The notes: generated by a model not told the origin, from the letters alone. A stretch of DNA of 64,000 bases from Allobosea sp. BK604 (GCF_004341515.1 NZ_SLZF01000014.1:1-64000); one strand, 5' to 3'. Shown: positions 1 to 8,493, counted from the stretch's first letter. Translations and numbers: made by a program.

Positions 1-3
1 TGC

Positions 4-30
4 GATGCTGGCCTCCGCCCAGCCAGCATC
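4..30. terminator. Hairpin at the window edge, possible terminator
   Basis: A perfect 9-bp inverted repeat (GATGCTGGC at 4-12 and GCCAGCATC at 22-30) with a 9-base loop lies about 60 bases past the 3' end of the minus-strand acetyltransferase gene. No long T run follows on either strand, so termination is an inference from position and stem strength. It could equally belong to a gene outside the window. Confidence 0.4.
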
Positions 31-90
31 TTGAATCACAATCCAAAACCCAGGGGAATCCCTCTCGATTCAATCAAACCGGGAAACGCT

Positions 91-1320
91 CTAGACCGCC
101 GCGGCAAGCGCGACGAAGCACCAATTGCTCCTGACAAGCCAATCCCGGCAGGTCCTGACGATGGTCTTGCCCTGATAGCGGCACCAGAACACGGCCGACA
201 CGAGGGCGAAAGCCCAGGCGCTGCGGGGCGTGCCGATCACTAGATCCTCGACCTCGCGCCGTTCGGCCCAGAACTCGCTCATGACGCCCCTGTCGCGGCG
301 ATTGCACGAGTCGACCCGCTTGACCGACCGGCAATCCAGCAGATGCCGCGTATAGGCGTCGAGCAGCAGGAGCCCGGGTGCGTAACGGCGCAGCGATTCA
401 TCATAAGCCGTCTTCCACGAATAGGCCTCGCCTCCAGAGCTGATCAGCACATCGATGACGATGGGCCTGCCGTTCAGGGACAGGCAATGAAGTGTCACGA
501 GCCCTTCCTTGGCGAGCCCCGAGATCATCCGTCGCGCGAAAGCCGCGCATGAGTTGCGCAGCAGAAGGGCGTGCCCGCGCGCAATCCAGTTTGCCTTCCA
601 TCCGGCGGCTTCAAGCGCCAGAAAGGTTTCGAATCCCGCGCGAATTGCCGCCGGTTCGCTCAGGATGCTGTGGCTGAGTTCGCCCAGGGCTTCGAGTTGA
701 CGCCTTGCCCTGCCCAGCCGCTTGCGCCGTGCGCGCGAGAGGGTCCTGGACAGGTAAGTGCCGCCGTCCATCTCGGATTCGAGCTTTGGCCTCCGACGCC
801 GCTCCATCATGCGCCACCGGCTCCCTTCCGCGGAGAGCACTTCGAGCAGGAGATCGCGAACGAGGCCGACCTCGAAATCGCTGGCGTGCAACAGCCCCGG
901 CAATGAGCGATCGGTGCGCAAGGCCTCGATCATCGCGCCGAGCGCAGCCTTGGCCACGAGCCTGTCGAGAACCGGCGTGCCGAGATGCGTGTGACGATTC
1001 AGCGGCGATCGCAGGATCGCGATCGGCAGCCAGGACGCCGCGCGGCAGACAGACAAGGCCCAGGCGCCAACCAGGATCCGGCTTTGTTTCGCCCCGTAAT
1101 GTTGCCAGACGAGGAGCGTCCTCGTGACCGTCCCGGCACTTTCGGCGGCCGCCACGACGGCCGGCTCCATGAAGGCGTTCGGCACCAGGGCACGGTTCAC
1201 GAGATCACGCCACTCGTTCTCGATGCTCAGGAACTGCGCCGCGCTGGCGACTTCGACGTCGAGGCGCGGGAGGGGGCCCGCGCCGCAAACGCCGTCCTCG
1301 ACCTGGTCCAGTCTCAGCAT
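91..1320 (-). CDS. CelD/BcsL-like GNAT-family acetyltransferase
   Basis: This is a cytoplasmic protein of about 409 residues resembling the CelD/BcsL acetyltransferase family (GNAT fold, Acetyltransf_6 type), often found near exopolysaccharide or cellulose genes. The middle and C-terminal parts carry the family pattern: a basic stretch LSRARRKRLGRARRQLE, then LALEAAGWK, then a segment with AYSWKTAYDESLRRYAPG (the 'Y-W-K-AYDE' signature) and a late cysteine-rich tail. I prefer the ATG at 1320 because GAGGGG sits just upstream; an ATG at 1341 would add seven residues without a ribosome site. No polysaccharide genes are visible in the window, so the acceptor substrate is unknown. The gene stands alone, transcribed toward the window edge, and is separated by about 280 bases from lacI. 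Confidence 0.7.
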   Translation of the reverse strand: MLRLDQVEDGVCGAGPLPRLDVEVASAAQFLSIENEWRDLVNRALVPNAFMEPAVVAAAESAGTVTRTLLVWQHYGAKQSRILVGAWALSVCRAASWLPIAILRSPLNRHTHLGTPVLDRLVAKAALGAMIEALRTDRSLPGLLHASDFEVGLVRDLLLEVLSAEGSRWRMMERRRRPKLESEMDGGTYLSRTLSRARRKRLGRARRQLEALGELSHSILSEPAAIRAGFETFLALEAAGWKANWIARGHALLLRNSCAAFARRMISGLAKEGLVTLHCLSLNGRPIVIDVLISSGGEAYSWKTAYDESLRRYAPGLLLLDAYTRHLLDCRSVKRVDSCNRRDRGVMSEFWAERREVEDLVIGTPRSAWAFALVSAVFWCRYQGKTIVRTCRDWLVRSNWCFVALAAAV

Positions 1321-1602
1321 GCGCCCCTCGCTCGTGCACATGAAGAGACTACCCGATGCGGCGTGCTCCTGGCGTACGATTTGGGGTTAGCGCCGTGTGC
1401 ATTATGGGAAGCGAAGCATTCGCACCTGGTTCTGCGAGACGGCGATGCGCGGCAGCCGGCGAAGAACTCGGCTCATCCAGAAGAAGAGCTCGTCAGGTCG
1501 AGCAGTCACGCAACCGTGCAGCTAGCAAAGCAGCAACTTCGGCAGGAGATATACTCGTAGGGCGTCATGACATCCGGCTGGAACGTTGCTCTCCGCCAGC
1601 CG

Positions 1603-2676
1603 CTACCGCTGCGGCTGCGCCAGGGCGACGGAGTCGCGCAGCACGAGCTCGAAGGGCAGGATCTCGTGAACGGGCTCGGGAGCATTCTGCTCGATGAGAT
1701 CGATCAGGATCAGGGCGAGCTGCTCGCCGGCGCTTCGGATCGAGGTTGCGGTCGCCGTCAGCGGCGGCACGAAATCGGCCGCGCTGCAGCCGCGCACGCC
1801 GTCATCGTGGCAGACAACCGACATATCGACACCGACTTTGAGCCCGCGCTCGCCCAGCGCGCGATAAACGCCGCGGGCCTGGAAGACCGAGCCGCAGATG
1901 AAGGCGGTCGGGCGCTGCGGATCGTCGAGGCGGCGCAGGGCGGTCTCGTAGCCGGTGGCCTCGGTCATCGAGACGAATTCGATCGCGTCGGGCAGCGGGG
2001 TCAGCCCGCGCGCGGCGAAGGCGCGTCGGAAGCTTGCGGCGCGAGCCGCAACGTAGCGGAATTGCGCGAGCCCGTTGATGGCGACGATATGGCGATGCCC
2101 ATAGTCGAGGAGCAGGCCCGTCAGGCGCTCGAACGCGTTGTCGTTGTCGGTGTCGACGAAGGAATAGGCCTCCTTCACCTCGCTGCGCCCATGCACCACG
2201 AAGGGCAGGCGAAGCTGGTTCAGCAAGCCGATGCGCGGATCCTCGACGAGAGGCCGGGTGATGATGACGCCGTCGACGGATTTCGACGAGGCGAGCTTGC
2301 GCAAGACCGCGGCCTCGTCCCCCTGGAACGGCGATAGCAGCAGGCTGTAGTTGCGCCGGGTCACGGCGGTCGAGATGCCGGCGAGCACGTCCACGAAATT
2401 GGTCTCGGGCAGTTGCAGCCGCTCGAGCGGGAAGGAGAGGGCGATCGTCTCGGCCCTGCCGATCGCGAGGCTGCGCGCCCGCGCGTTCGGCCGATAGCCC
2501 GCCGCCTCGGCCGCTGCGACGACGCGCTGGCGCGTCGTCGCGGGAATGCCGGGATGAGCCCGCAGCGCACGGCTCACCGTCGACTGCGACAGGCCGAGCT
2601 CGAGGGCGAGCGTCTTCAGGTCCGCGGCGTTCTTGTGCAAGCGCTTGCTTTCTTCGCGCGCCGGAACCTCGATCAC
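1603..2676 (-). CDS. LacI/GalR-family transcriptional regulator
   Basis: This is a 357-residue DNA-binding repressor with the family layout: an N-terminal helix-turn-helix at about residues 19-40 (SQSTVSRALR, then the hinge-type GYRPNARARSLA) and a periplasmic-binding-protein-like effector domain over the remainder. The start appears to be a GTG at 2676 with GAGGA about ten bases upstream. It is divergent from a CUT1-type ABC importer and almost certainly regulates it, because a perfect LacI-type operator lies in the shared promoter region. A second operator-like sequence lies inside its own codons 10-13, so it probably also controls itself. The effector is unknown; it should be the imported compound or a product of the lyase encoded in the operon. 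Confidence 0.93.
   Translation of the reverse strand: MIEVPAREESKRLHKNAADLKTLALELGLSQSTVSRALRAHPGIPATTRQRVVAAAEAAGYRPNARARSLAIGRAETIALSFPLERLQLPETNFVDVLAGISTAVTRRNYSLLLSPFQGDEAAVLRKLASSKSVDGVIITRPLVEDPRIGLLNQLRLPFVVHGRSEVKEAYSFVDTDNDNAFERLTGLLLDYGHRHIVAINGLAQFRYVAARAASFRRAFAARGLTPLPDAIEFVSMTEATGYETALRRLDDPQRPTAFICGSVFQARGVYRALGERGLKVGVDMSVVCHDDGVRGCSAADFVPPLTATATSIRSAGEQLALILIDLIEQNAPEPVHEILPFELVLRDSVALAQPQR
2637..2648. promoter_or_regulatory. Second LacI-type operator inside the lacI 5' coding region
   Basis: The 12-bp perfect palindrome GCAAGCGCTTGC repeats the core of the operator at 2741-2756. The two centres are 106 bp apart, close to ten helical turns, which would place two bound dimers on the same DNA face and allow looping. 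The match is seen directly; function is inferred. Its location inside coding sequence means the codons could constrain it by chance, but a 12-bp identity to the nearby operator is unlikely to be accidental. Confidence 0.65.
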
Positions 2677-2714
2677 CCGCGGCGCATCCTCGGCTTAGCG
2701 CATATTTGGCCCGG

Positions 2715-2742
2715 TTGACAAACCGTAACGCCACCGTACCAT
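2715..2742 (+). promoter_or_regulatory. Promoter of the ABC importer/lyase operon
   Basis: TTGACA at 2715-2720 and TACCAT at 2737-2742 are separated by 16 bp and point toward the binding-protein gene. The operator at 2741-2756 overlaps the -10 end and the predicted start of transcription, the classical arrangement for repression by blocking polymerase. Confidence 0.65.
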
Positions 2743-2756
2743 GCAAGCGCTTGCAT
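2741..2756. promoter_or_regulatory. LacI-family operator (primary)
   Basis: ATGCAAGCGCTTGCAT is a perfect 16-bp palindrome that fits the LacI/GalR consensus TGnAAnCGnTTnCA with its central CG. It sits between the divergent regulator and importer genes, immediately downstream of a -35/-10 pair. It is the likely main binding site of the adjacent LacI-type protein. Confidence 0.88.
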
Positions 2757-2796
2757 AATACACTGGCAAACAGTGATGTCCCGGGAGGATGCCCTG

Positions 2797-4068
2797 ATGA
2801 GTTTCGCGAGAATCGCCCGCCGGTCGTTCCTGGCCACCGCCATGGCCATTGGCGCCTTCGCCGCTGGCGCAGGCCGCGCGCAGGCGGTCGAGATCCAGTA
2901 CTGGCAATATGTCTTCGACACGCGCGTCCAGGCGATGACCGAGCTGATCAAGCAGTTCGAGGCCGCGAATCCCGGCATCACCGTCAAGCAGGTCACCTTC
3001 CCCTATGCCGACTACCAGACGCGGCTGATCGCGGCCAAGGCGGCCGGGCGCGGCCCGGAGGTGATGCAGCTCTTCTATGGCTGGCTCGACACGTTCATTG
3101 CGGGAAAGCTGGTTCAGCCGCTGCCGAAGGCGACGTTCAAGGATGCCGAGATCGAGAAGGACTTCTTCCCCATCGTCTCGGCGATGAAGCGTGACGGGCA
3201 ATATTACGGCCTGCCGACCGCCGTGCGCGCCATGGCGCTGTTCTACAACAAGGATCTGTTCCAGAAGGCCGGGCTCGATCCGGAGAAGCCGCCGCAGACC
3301 CTGGACGAGCTCGTGGCGGCCGCCAAGGCGATCGTCAGGCGCGACGGCGCCGGCAACTTCCAGCAGGTCGGGATGGCGCTCGACATCGCCAGGCAGGACC
3401 ATAACTGGTGGCGCGAGATCCTCGTGCGCAATTATGGCGGCGAATCCTATTCTCCCGATGGCCGCAACGTCGCCTACAACACCGAGGCCGGAGCCAAGGC
3501 GCTCGAATTCTATACGGGCCTGCAGAAGGTCCATCGCGTCGGCCAGGAAGGTTTCATGGACGAGGGCCAGGCGGCCTTCCGCGCCGGCCTCGCCGGCATG
3601 GTCGTCGACGGCACCTTCCGCGTCGCCTCCTACAAGACGATCCAGAGTTTCAAATGGGGCGTCGCCGAGCTGCCGACCTTTGACGGCAAGAAGGCCAATT
3701 TCGGCAGCTATTTTGCCAATGCCATCGGCGCCTCCGCGACGGGCGAGAAGCTGGCCGCGGCCGAGAAGTTCCTGGCCTTCATCTCCTCGGAGAAGGCGAT
3801 GAATGTCTGGCTGGAGAAGGTCGGCGAGTTGCCGGCCCGTCGCGCCGTGGCGCTGACCGAGGCCAATATCAAGGATCCGATCTACGGGCCCTTCATCCGC
3901 GCGCTCGACTATTCCTCGACGCCCCCGATGGTCGACGAATCCGCCCAGCGCCAGGTCTCGATCGACATGATCAACGGCGTGCTGCTGAAGGACCTGCCGA
4001 TCAAGGATGCGCTGAGCACCGCGGCCACGCGCGAGCAGGCGATCCTCGACAAGTTCAAGCCGAAGTAA
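2797..4068 (+). CDS. CUT1-type ABC importer, extracellular solute-binding protein
   Basis: This is the periplasmic receptor of an ABC importer of the carbohydrate (CUT1) type, SBP_bac_1 family, 423 residues from the preferred start. The ATG at 2797 is chosen because GGGAGG lies eight bases upstream; earlier GTG/ATG codons at 2773 and 2776 have no such site. The N-terminus has a twin-arginine-like signal (RIARRSFLATAMA) ending near GRAQA. Typical features follow: VEIQYWQYVFD, a repeated pattern of a ligand-binding protein, and LPTAVRAMALFYNKDLF, a hallmark of sugar-binding receptors. It opens an operon with two permeases, a C-N lyase and an ATPase. The CUT1 architecture suggests a sugar-like or polyol-like ligand, but the lyase hints at an amino-acid or dicarboxylate adduct. 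The ligand cannot be named from sequence. Confidence 0.93.
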   Translation: MSFARIARRSFLATAMAIGAFAAGAGRAQAVEIQYWQYVFDTRVQAMTELIKQFEAANPGITVKQVTFPYADYQTRLIAAKAAGRGPEVMQLFYGWLDTFIAGKLVQPLPKATFKDAEIEKDFFPIVSAMKRDGQYYGLPTAVRAMALFYNKDLFQKAGLDPEKPPQTLDELVAAAKAIVRRDGAGNFQQVGMALDIARQDHNWWREILVRNYGGESYSPDGRNVAYNTEAGAKALEFYTGLQKVHRVGQEGFMDEGQAAFRAGLAGMVVDGTFRVASYKTIQSFKWGVAELPTFDGKKANFGSYFANAIGASATGEKLAAAEKFLAFISSEKAMNVWLEKVGELPARRAVALTEANIKDPIYGPFIRALDYSSTPPMVDESAQRQVSIDMINGVLLKDLPIKDALSTAATREQAILDKFKPK

Positions 4069-4077
4069 GAGGCCGGC

Positions 4078-5010
4078 ATGACCGCGACGACGCTATCGCC
4101 GCGGAGCGCAGGCTCCGGCGGCGTCTGGGGACGGCTGTCGATCTCGACGAAGCAGATCGTCTGGGCCTGGGCGTTCCTCGCCCTGCCGGTGCTCTTCTTC
4201 GCGATCGTGCGCTTCTATCCGACGCTGGAGGCCTTCTACCTGTCGGTGACCGACTGGGACCTGCTCAATGAGGCGCGCTTCATCGGCCTCGACAATTACC
4301 GCAAGCTCTTCGCCGACCCGGTGTTCTGGCAGGTCTTCCGCAACACCTTCGCCTATCTGGTCTTCGGCACGCCGATCGCGATCATGCTGTCCTTCGCGAT
4401 CGCCTATTATCTCGACCGCGTGACCTTCCTGCACGGCTTGATCCGCGCGCTCTACTTCCTGCCCTATCTCACCACCGCCGCCGCGATGGCCTGGGTCTGG
4501 CGCTGGTTCTACCAGCCGCCGCCGATCGGCGTGATCAACAGCATCCTCGGCTTCGCCGGCGTGCCGGCGCAGCCCTTCCTGCGCTCGATCGACCAGGCGC
4601 TGCCGGCGATCATGCTGACCGCGATCTGGGCGCATCTCGGCTTCCAGATCATTATCTTCATGGCGGGCCTGCGGGCCATCCCCACGAGCTATTACGAGGC
4701 GGCGCGGATCGACGGGCTCGGCGAAGGCGCGATCCTGACCCGCATCACCATTCCGCTGCTGAAGCCGACCACGGTCTTCCTCGTCGTGTTCTCGTCGATC
4801 GGCTTCCTCAGGATCTTCGACCAGGTCTACAACATGACCAGCAACGATCCCGGCGGTCCGCTGAATTCGACCAAGCCGCTGGTCCTGATGATCTACCAGA
4901 CGGCCTTCTCCTCCTACCAGATGGGCTATGCCGCGGCTCAGACCGTCGTGCTCTTCACCATCCTGTTCTCGATCTCGATGGCCCAGCTCTGGATCCTGAG
5001 GAGCCGCTGA
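4078..5010 (+). CDS. CUT1-type ABC importer permease (MalF/UgpA-like)
   Basis: This is an inner-membrane permease of 310 residues with about six predicted membrane segments. The cytoplasmic EAA loop that contacts the ATPase is clear: YYEAARIDGLGEGAILTRI followed by IPLLKP. It starts ten bases after the binding-protein stop and ends one base before the ATG of the second permease, so the three genes are translated as a unit. The N-terminal cytoplasmic extension of about 25 residues (Ser/Gly-rich) is common in MalF/UgpA-type subunits. It would form a heterodimeric channel with the next gene product. Confidence 0.93.
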   Translation: MTATTLSPRSAGSGGVWGRLSISTKQIVWAWAFLALPVLFFAIVRFYPTLEAFYLSVTDWDLLNEARFIGLDNYRKLFADPVFWQVFRNTFAYLVFGTPIAIMLSFAIAYYLDRVTFLHGLIRALYFLPYLTTAAAMAWVWRWFYQPPPIGVINSILGFAGVPAQPFLRSIDQALPAIMLTAIWAHLGFQIIIFMAGLRAIPTSYYEAARIDGLGEGAILTRITIPLLKPTTVFLVVFSSIGFLRIFDQVYNMTSNDPGGPLNSTKPLVLMIYQTAFSSYQMGYAAAQTVVLFTILFSISMAQLWILRSR

Positions 5011-5011
5011 G

Positions 5012-5860
5012 ATGAGCGACGCAGCCAAGCTCCCGCCAGCCTATGGCGCCGTCCGGCCCGGCCGGATCATCGCCTGGACGATCCTCTTCCTCGGCGGCAT
5101 CGTCATGATGACGCCGCTGCTCTTCATGTTCTCGACCTCGCTGAAATCGGCAGGCCATGTCTACGATCTGCGCCTGATCCCCGAGCAGCCGACGCTTGCC
5201 AACTACGTCAAGGTCCTGTCCGACGGGCGCTTCGCCCGCTGGTTCCTCAATTCGACGCTGATCGCGACGATCGTCACCCTGTCCTGCCTGTTCTTCGACA
5301 GCCTCGTCGCCTACACGCTCGCGAAGTTCAACTTCCCCGGCCGTCGCCTGGTCTTCCTGGCGATCCTGTCGACGCTGATGATCCCAACCGAGATGCTGGT
5401 CATCCCCTGGTACCTGATGGCGAGCAAGCTCGGCTGGATCGATACCTACTGGGGCATCATGTTCCCCGGCATGATCACCGCCTTCGGCGTCTTCCTGATG
5501 AAGCAGTTCTTCGAGACCGTGCCGAACGACTTCCTCGAGGCGGCCCGGGTCGATGGCCTCAACGAATTCGCGATCTGGTGGAAGGTGGCGCTGCCGCTGG
5601 TCACGCCGGCGCTTTCGGCGCTCGCGATCTTCACCTTTCTCGGCAACTGGACGGCCTTCTTCTGGCCGCTGATCGTCACCACCGACCAGTCGCTCTACAC
5701 GCTGCCCGTCGGCCTCTCCAGCTTCGCGGTCGAGCAATCGATCCAGTGGGAGCTGATCATGACGGGGGCGGCGCTCGCCACCATCCCGACGCTGGCGATC
5801 TTCCTGTTCTTCCAGCGCTACATCGTACGCGGCGTCATGCTCGCGGGAGTCAAAGGCTAG
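5012..5860 (+). CDS. CUT1-type ABC importer permease (MalG/UgpE-like)
   Basis: This is the second inner-membrane permease, 282 residues, with six likely membrane helices and the EAA loop FLEAARVDGLNEFAIWWKV followed by LPLVTP. The ATG at 5012 lies one base after the previous stop codon. The C-terminus ends in RYIVRGVMLAGVKG, the usual ending of MalG/UgpE-type subunits (FQRYIVRG..GAVKG). It pairs with the preceding permease and the ATPase encoded two genes downstream. The lyase gene starts four bases after its stop, so the lyase is embedded inside the transporter operon and not merely adjacent. Confidence 0.93.
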   Translation: MSDAAKLPPAYGAVRPGRIIAWTILFLGGIVMMTPLLFMFSTSLKSAGHVYDLRLIPEQPTLANYVKVLSDGRFARWFLNSTLIATIVTLSCLFFDSLVAYTLAKFNFPGRRLVFLAILSTLMIPTEMLVIPWYLMASKLGWIDTYWGIMFPGMITAFGVFLMKQFFETVPNDFLEAARVDGLNEFAIWWKVALPLVTPALSALAIFTFLGNWTAFFWPLIVTTDQSLYTLPVGLSSFAVEQSIQWELIMTGAALATIPTLAIFLFFQRYIVRGVMLAGVKG

Positions 5861-5863
5861 ATC

Positions 5864-7372
5864 ATGGGTTTTCTGCAGGCCAACGACCGATCGCATTTCC
5901 CCGATCCGGTCTATCGCGAAACCGTCCTGCGGCCGCTCTTCGACGGCGCCCGCCATCACCATGCCGATGCGCTGCGCCGGATCGACCGCGCCCATCTCGT
6001 CATGCTGGTCGAGACCGGCATCCTCGACGCGGCCCAGGGAGCGGCCATCGCCGGCGCGCTCCTGGCGATGGAGCGCGAGATCGATCCCGCCGGGCTCGCC
6101 TATGGCGGGGATGTCGAGGATTATTTCTTCCACATGGAGGGCGAGCTCAAGGCCCGCACCGGCGCCGATACCGGCGGGCGGCTCCACACTGCCCGCTCGC
6201 GCAACGACATCGACCATACCTTCCTCAAGCTCGGCCTGATGCCGCGCATCGACGGCCTGCTGGCCGCCTGCCGGCAGCTGCTGGCGGCGCTGATCGAGGT
6301 CGCCACGCGTGACCGCGACGTGCTGATCGTCGCCTATACCCATGGCCAGCCGGCCCAACCGACGACCCATGGGCACTATCTCGCGGCGATGATCGAGGTC
6401 TTGATCCGCGATATGGAACGGATCGAGGCCGCGCGCGGGATCGTCGACCTCTGCCCGATGGGCGCGGCGGCGATCACCACCTCGGGCTTCCCGATCAGCC
6501 GGGAACGCGTCGCCGAGCTCCTCGGCTTCGCGGCGCCGCTGCAGAATTCCTATTCCTGCATTGCGGCGACGGATTATCTGAGCTCGGTCTACAGCGCGCT
6601 CTCGCTGCTCTTCCTGCATCTCGGCCGGCCGGTTCAGGATTTCCAGTTCTGGTCGAGCTTCGAGGTCGGCCAGCTCTACCTGCCGAACGGCTTCGTGCAG
6701 ATCTCCTCGATCATGCCGCAGAAGCGCAATCCGGTGCCGTTCGAGCATCTGCGCCATCTGTCGGGCCAGGTCGTAGGACGCTCCCGCGCCGTGGTCGACG
6801 TGATGCACAACACGCCCTTCACCGACATGACCGACAGCGAGGCCGAGACCCACGAGATGGGCTATCAGGCCTTCGACGTCGCCCATCGTGTCCTCGACCT
6901 GCTGACCGCCACGATCCGCGCCGGCCGCATCGATCCGGAGAAGGTCGCGGTCAATCTCAGCCGCTCCTGCGCCACCATCACCGAGCTTGCCGATTGGCTG
7001 GTGCGCAGCGAGCAGCTCTCGTTCCGGCTGGGCCACGAGATCGCCGCCGATGTCGCCCGCGCGGTCGTCGCCATGGCGGGCGACCTGCCGACGGATGGCT
7101 ACGCGGCCTTCACCGCGGCCTTCGAGCGCCATGTCGGGCGCGCGCCAAAGGCCGGCGCCGCCGAATTCGCCCGGATGGTCTCGCCGGAGCATTTCGTCGC
7201 GATCCGCGACCGCCTCGGCGGCCCGGCGCCGGCCGCGCTCGACGCTGCGCTCGCCAGCTATCGCACGGCCTTGGCCGGATTCGAGGCGCGCGCCGCCGGG
7301 ATCGCCGACCGGCAGGCCGTGGCGGCTGACGAACTGGAGCGCCGCATCCAGGACATCGCGAAGGGTGGATGA
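5864..7372 (+). CDS. Argininosuccinate-lyase-like C-N lyase of the ABC operon
   Basis: This is a 502-residue member of the aspartase/fumarase superfamily, argininosuccinate lyase (ASL) subfamily, which cleaves a C-N bond to release fumarate. The general motifs are present: HTARSRND (residues 108-115), THGQPAQPTTHGH with the proton-handling His160, and the mobile catalytic loop SSIMPQKRNP (281-290). Several positions differ from biosynthetic ArgH: the usual HTGRSRNDQ reads HTARSRNDI, and the loop is preceded by Ile280 where GSS is typical. Its position between permease and ATPase genes, under a LacI operator, argues for a catabolic role on an imported N-substituted aspartate-type compound, not arginine synthesis. 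EDDS lyase is a known precedent for ASL relatives acting on other N-succinyl compounds. The exact substrate is unknown. Confidence 0.85.
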   Translation: MGFLQANDRSHFPDPVYRETVLRPLFDGARHHHADALRRIDRAHLVMLVETGILDAAQGAAIAGALLAMEREIDPAGLAYGGDVEDYFFHMEGELKARTGADTGGRLHTARSRNDIDHTFLKLGLMPRIDGLLAACRQLLAALIEVATRDRDVLIVAYTHGQPAQPTTHGHYLAAMIEVLIRDMERIEAARGIVDLCPMGAAAITTSGFPISRERVAELLGFAAPLQNSYSCIAATDYLSSVYSALSLLFLHLGRPVQDFQFWSSFEVGQLYLPNGFVQISSIMPQKRNPVPFEHLRHLSGQVVGRSRAVVDVMHNTPFTDMTDSEAETHEMGYQAFDVAHRVLDLLTATIRAGRIDPEKVAVNLSRSCATITELADWLVRSEQLSFRLGHEIAADVARAVVAMAGDLPTDGYAAFTAAFERHVGRAPKAGAAEFARMVSPEHFVAIRDRLGGPAPAALDAALASYRTALAGFEARAAGIADRQAVAADELERRIQDIAKGG

Positions 7373-8463
7373 TGGCCAGGATCGAGCTCGAACAGATCGT
7401 CAAGCGCTACGGCAACATCACCACCGTCCATGGCATCGACCTGACGATCGGGGATGGCGAGTTCGTCGTCCTCGTCGGTCCCTCCGGCTGCGGGAAATCG
7501 ACGACGCTACGCATGATCGCGGGGCTGGAGGCGATTTCGGGCGGGACGCTGCGCATCGGCGGGCAGGTGGTCAACGACCACGAGCCCAAGCATCGCAATA
7601 TCGCGATGGTCTTCCAGAACTACGCGATCTACCCGCATCTCACTGTGGCGCAGAATATCGGCTTCGGGCTCTACACCTCCAAGCTGTCCAAGGCGGAGAA
7701 GCAGGCGCGCATTCTCGAGACCGCGCGCACCTTGAGCCTGGAGCCCTATCTCGAGCGCCGCCCGGCCGCGCTCTCGGGCGGCCAGAGGCAACGGGTAGCG
7801 ATCGGCCGGGCCATGGTGCGCGACCCCGTCGCCTTCCTGTTCGACGAGCCCCTCTCCAATCTCGATGCGCAGTTGCGGGGGCAGATGCGGCTCGAGATCA
7901 AGCAGCTGCATCAGCGGCTCGGCAGCACGATCGTCTTCGTCACGCATGATCAGGTCGAGGCGATGTCGCTCGCCGACCGGATCGTGGTCATGCGCGAAGG
8001 CCGCATCCTCCAGGTCGGCGCGCCGATGGATCTCTACAACCGGCCCGCGGACATCTTCACGGCGCGCTTCATCGGCACGCCAGAGATGAACATGCTGGAC
8101 GCGACGAGCGAAAGCGGGCGGCTGAACATGGGAGCCAATGCCGGCGCGGTCGACCTGTCCGGCATCGCCGGCCTGCCGCAGGGGATCGGCGCAGGCCGGC
8201 CGATCGTGCTGGGGCTGAGGCCGCAGGAACTGACCTTGCTTGCGGATGGGCGCAACGATTTCCCGATCCGGATCGAAGGCAAGGTCCGGGTCGCCGAGCC
8301 GCATGGATCGGAGACATTCGTGATGCTGGACCTGCCTCTCGGCCACATCGTCGCCCGTGCCCCCTCGACCGCCGCCTTCAAGCCCGGCGACGCCGTTGCG
8401 TTCGGAGCAGAGACCGGCAGCTTGCGCGTATTCGATAGGCAGACCGAGAAATTGATCGAGTGA
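7369..8463 (+). CDS. CUT1-type ABC importer ATPase (UgpC/MsmK-like)
   Basis: This is the cytoplasmic nucleotide-binding subunit, 364 residues. Motifs in order: Walker A GPSGCGKSTT near residue 40, Q-loop VFQNYAIYPHLTV, signature LSGGQRQRVAIGRAM, Walker B AFLFDEPLSNLD, switch histidine in VTHDQVEAMSL, and a C-terminal TOBE-type regulatory region containing LGLRPQEL. The first ATG (7369) overlaps the lyase stop codon by four bases (ATGA), which couples its translation to the lyase. The length and TOBE domain are typical of MalK/UgpC-type proteins. It closes the operon; a convergent AraC-type gene ends 30 bases downstream. Confidence 0.95.
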   Translation: MMARIELEQIVKRYGNITTVHGIDLTIGDGEFVVLVGPSGCGKSTTLRMIAGLEAISGGTLRIGGQVVNDHEPKHRNIAMVFQNYAIYPHLTVAQNIGFGLYTSKLSKAEKQARILETARTLSLEPYLERRPAALSGGQRQRVAIGRAMVRDPVAFLFDEPLSNLDAQLRGQMRLEIKQLHQRLGSTIVFVTHDQVEAMSLADRIVVMREGRILQVGAPMDLYNRPADIFTARFIGTPEMNMLDATSESGRLNMGANAGAVDLSGIAGLPQGIGAGRPIVLGLRPQELTLLADGRNDFPIRIEGKVRVAEPHGSETFVMLDLPLGHIVARAPSTAAFKPGDAVAFGAETGSLRVFDRQTEKLIE

Positions 8464-8493
8464 GCTTCGTCGGGTTCAGGACCGGCCGCCGCC

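Noticed and set aside
1342..1602. Possible small gene between the CelD-like and lacI genes
   Set aside because: AGGAG at about 1545 is followed by a frame that is only the antisense of lacI; no conserved peptide is visible.
4955..7192. Long open frame on the minus strand opposite the permease and lyase genes
   Set aside because: It is rich in Arg, Asp, Glu and His, lacks any family motif, and lies opposite clear transporter and lyase genes. It is a codon-bias shadow.
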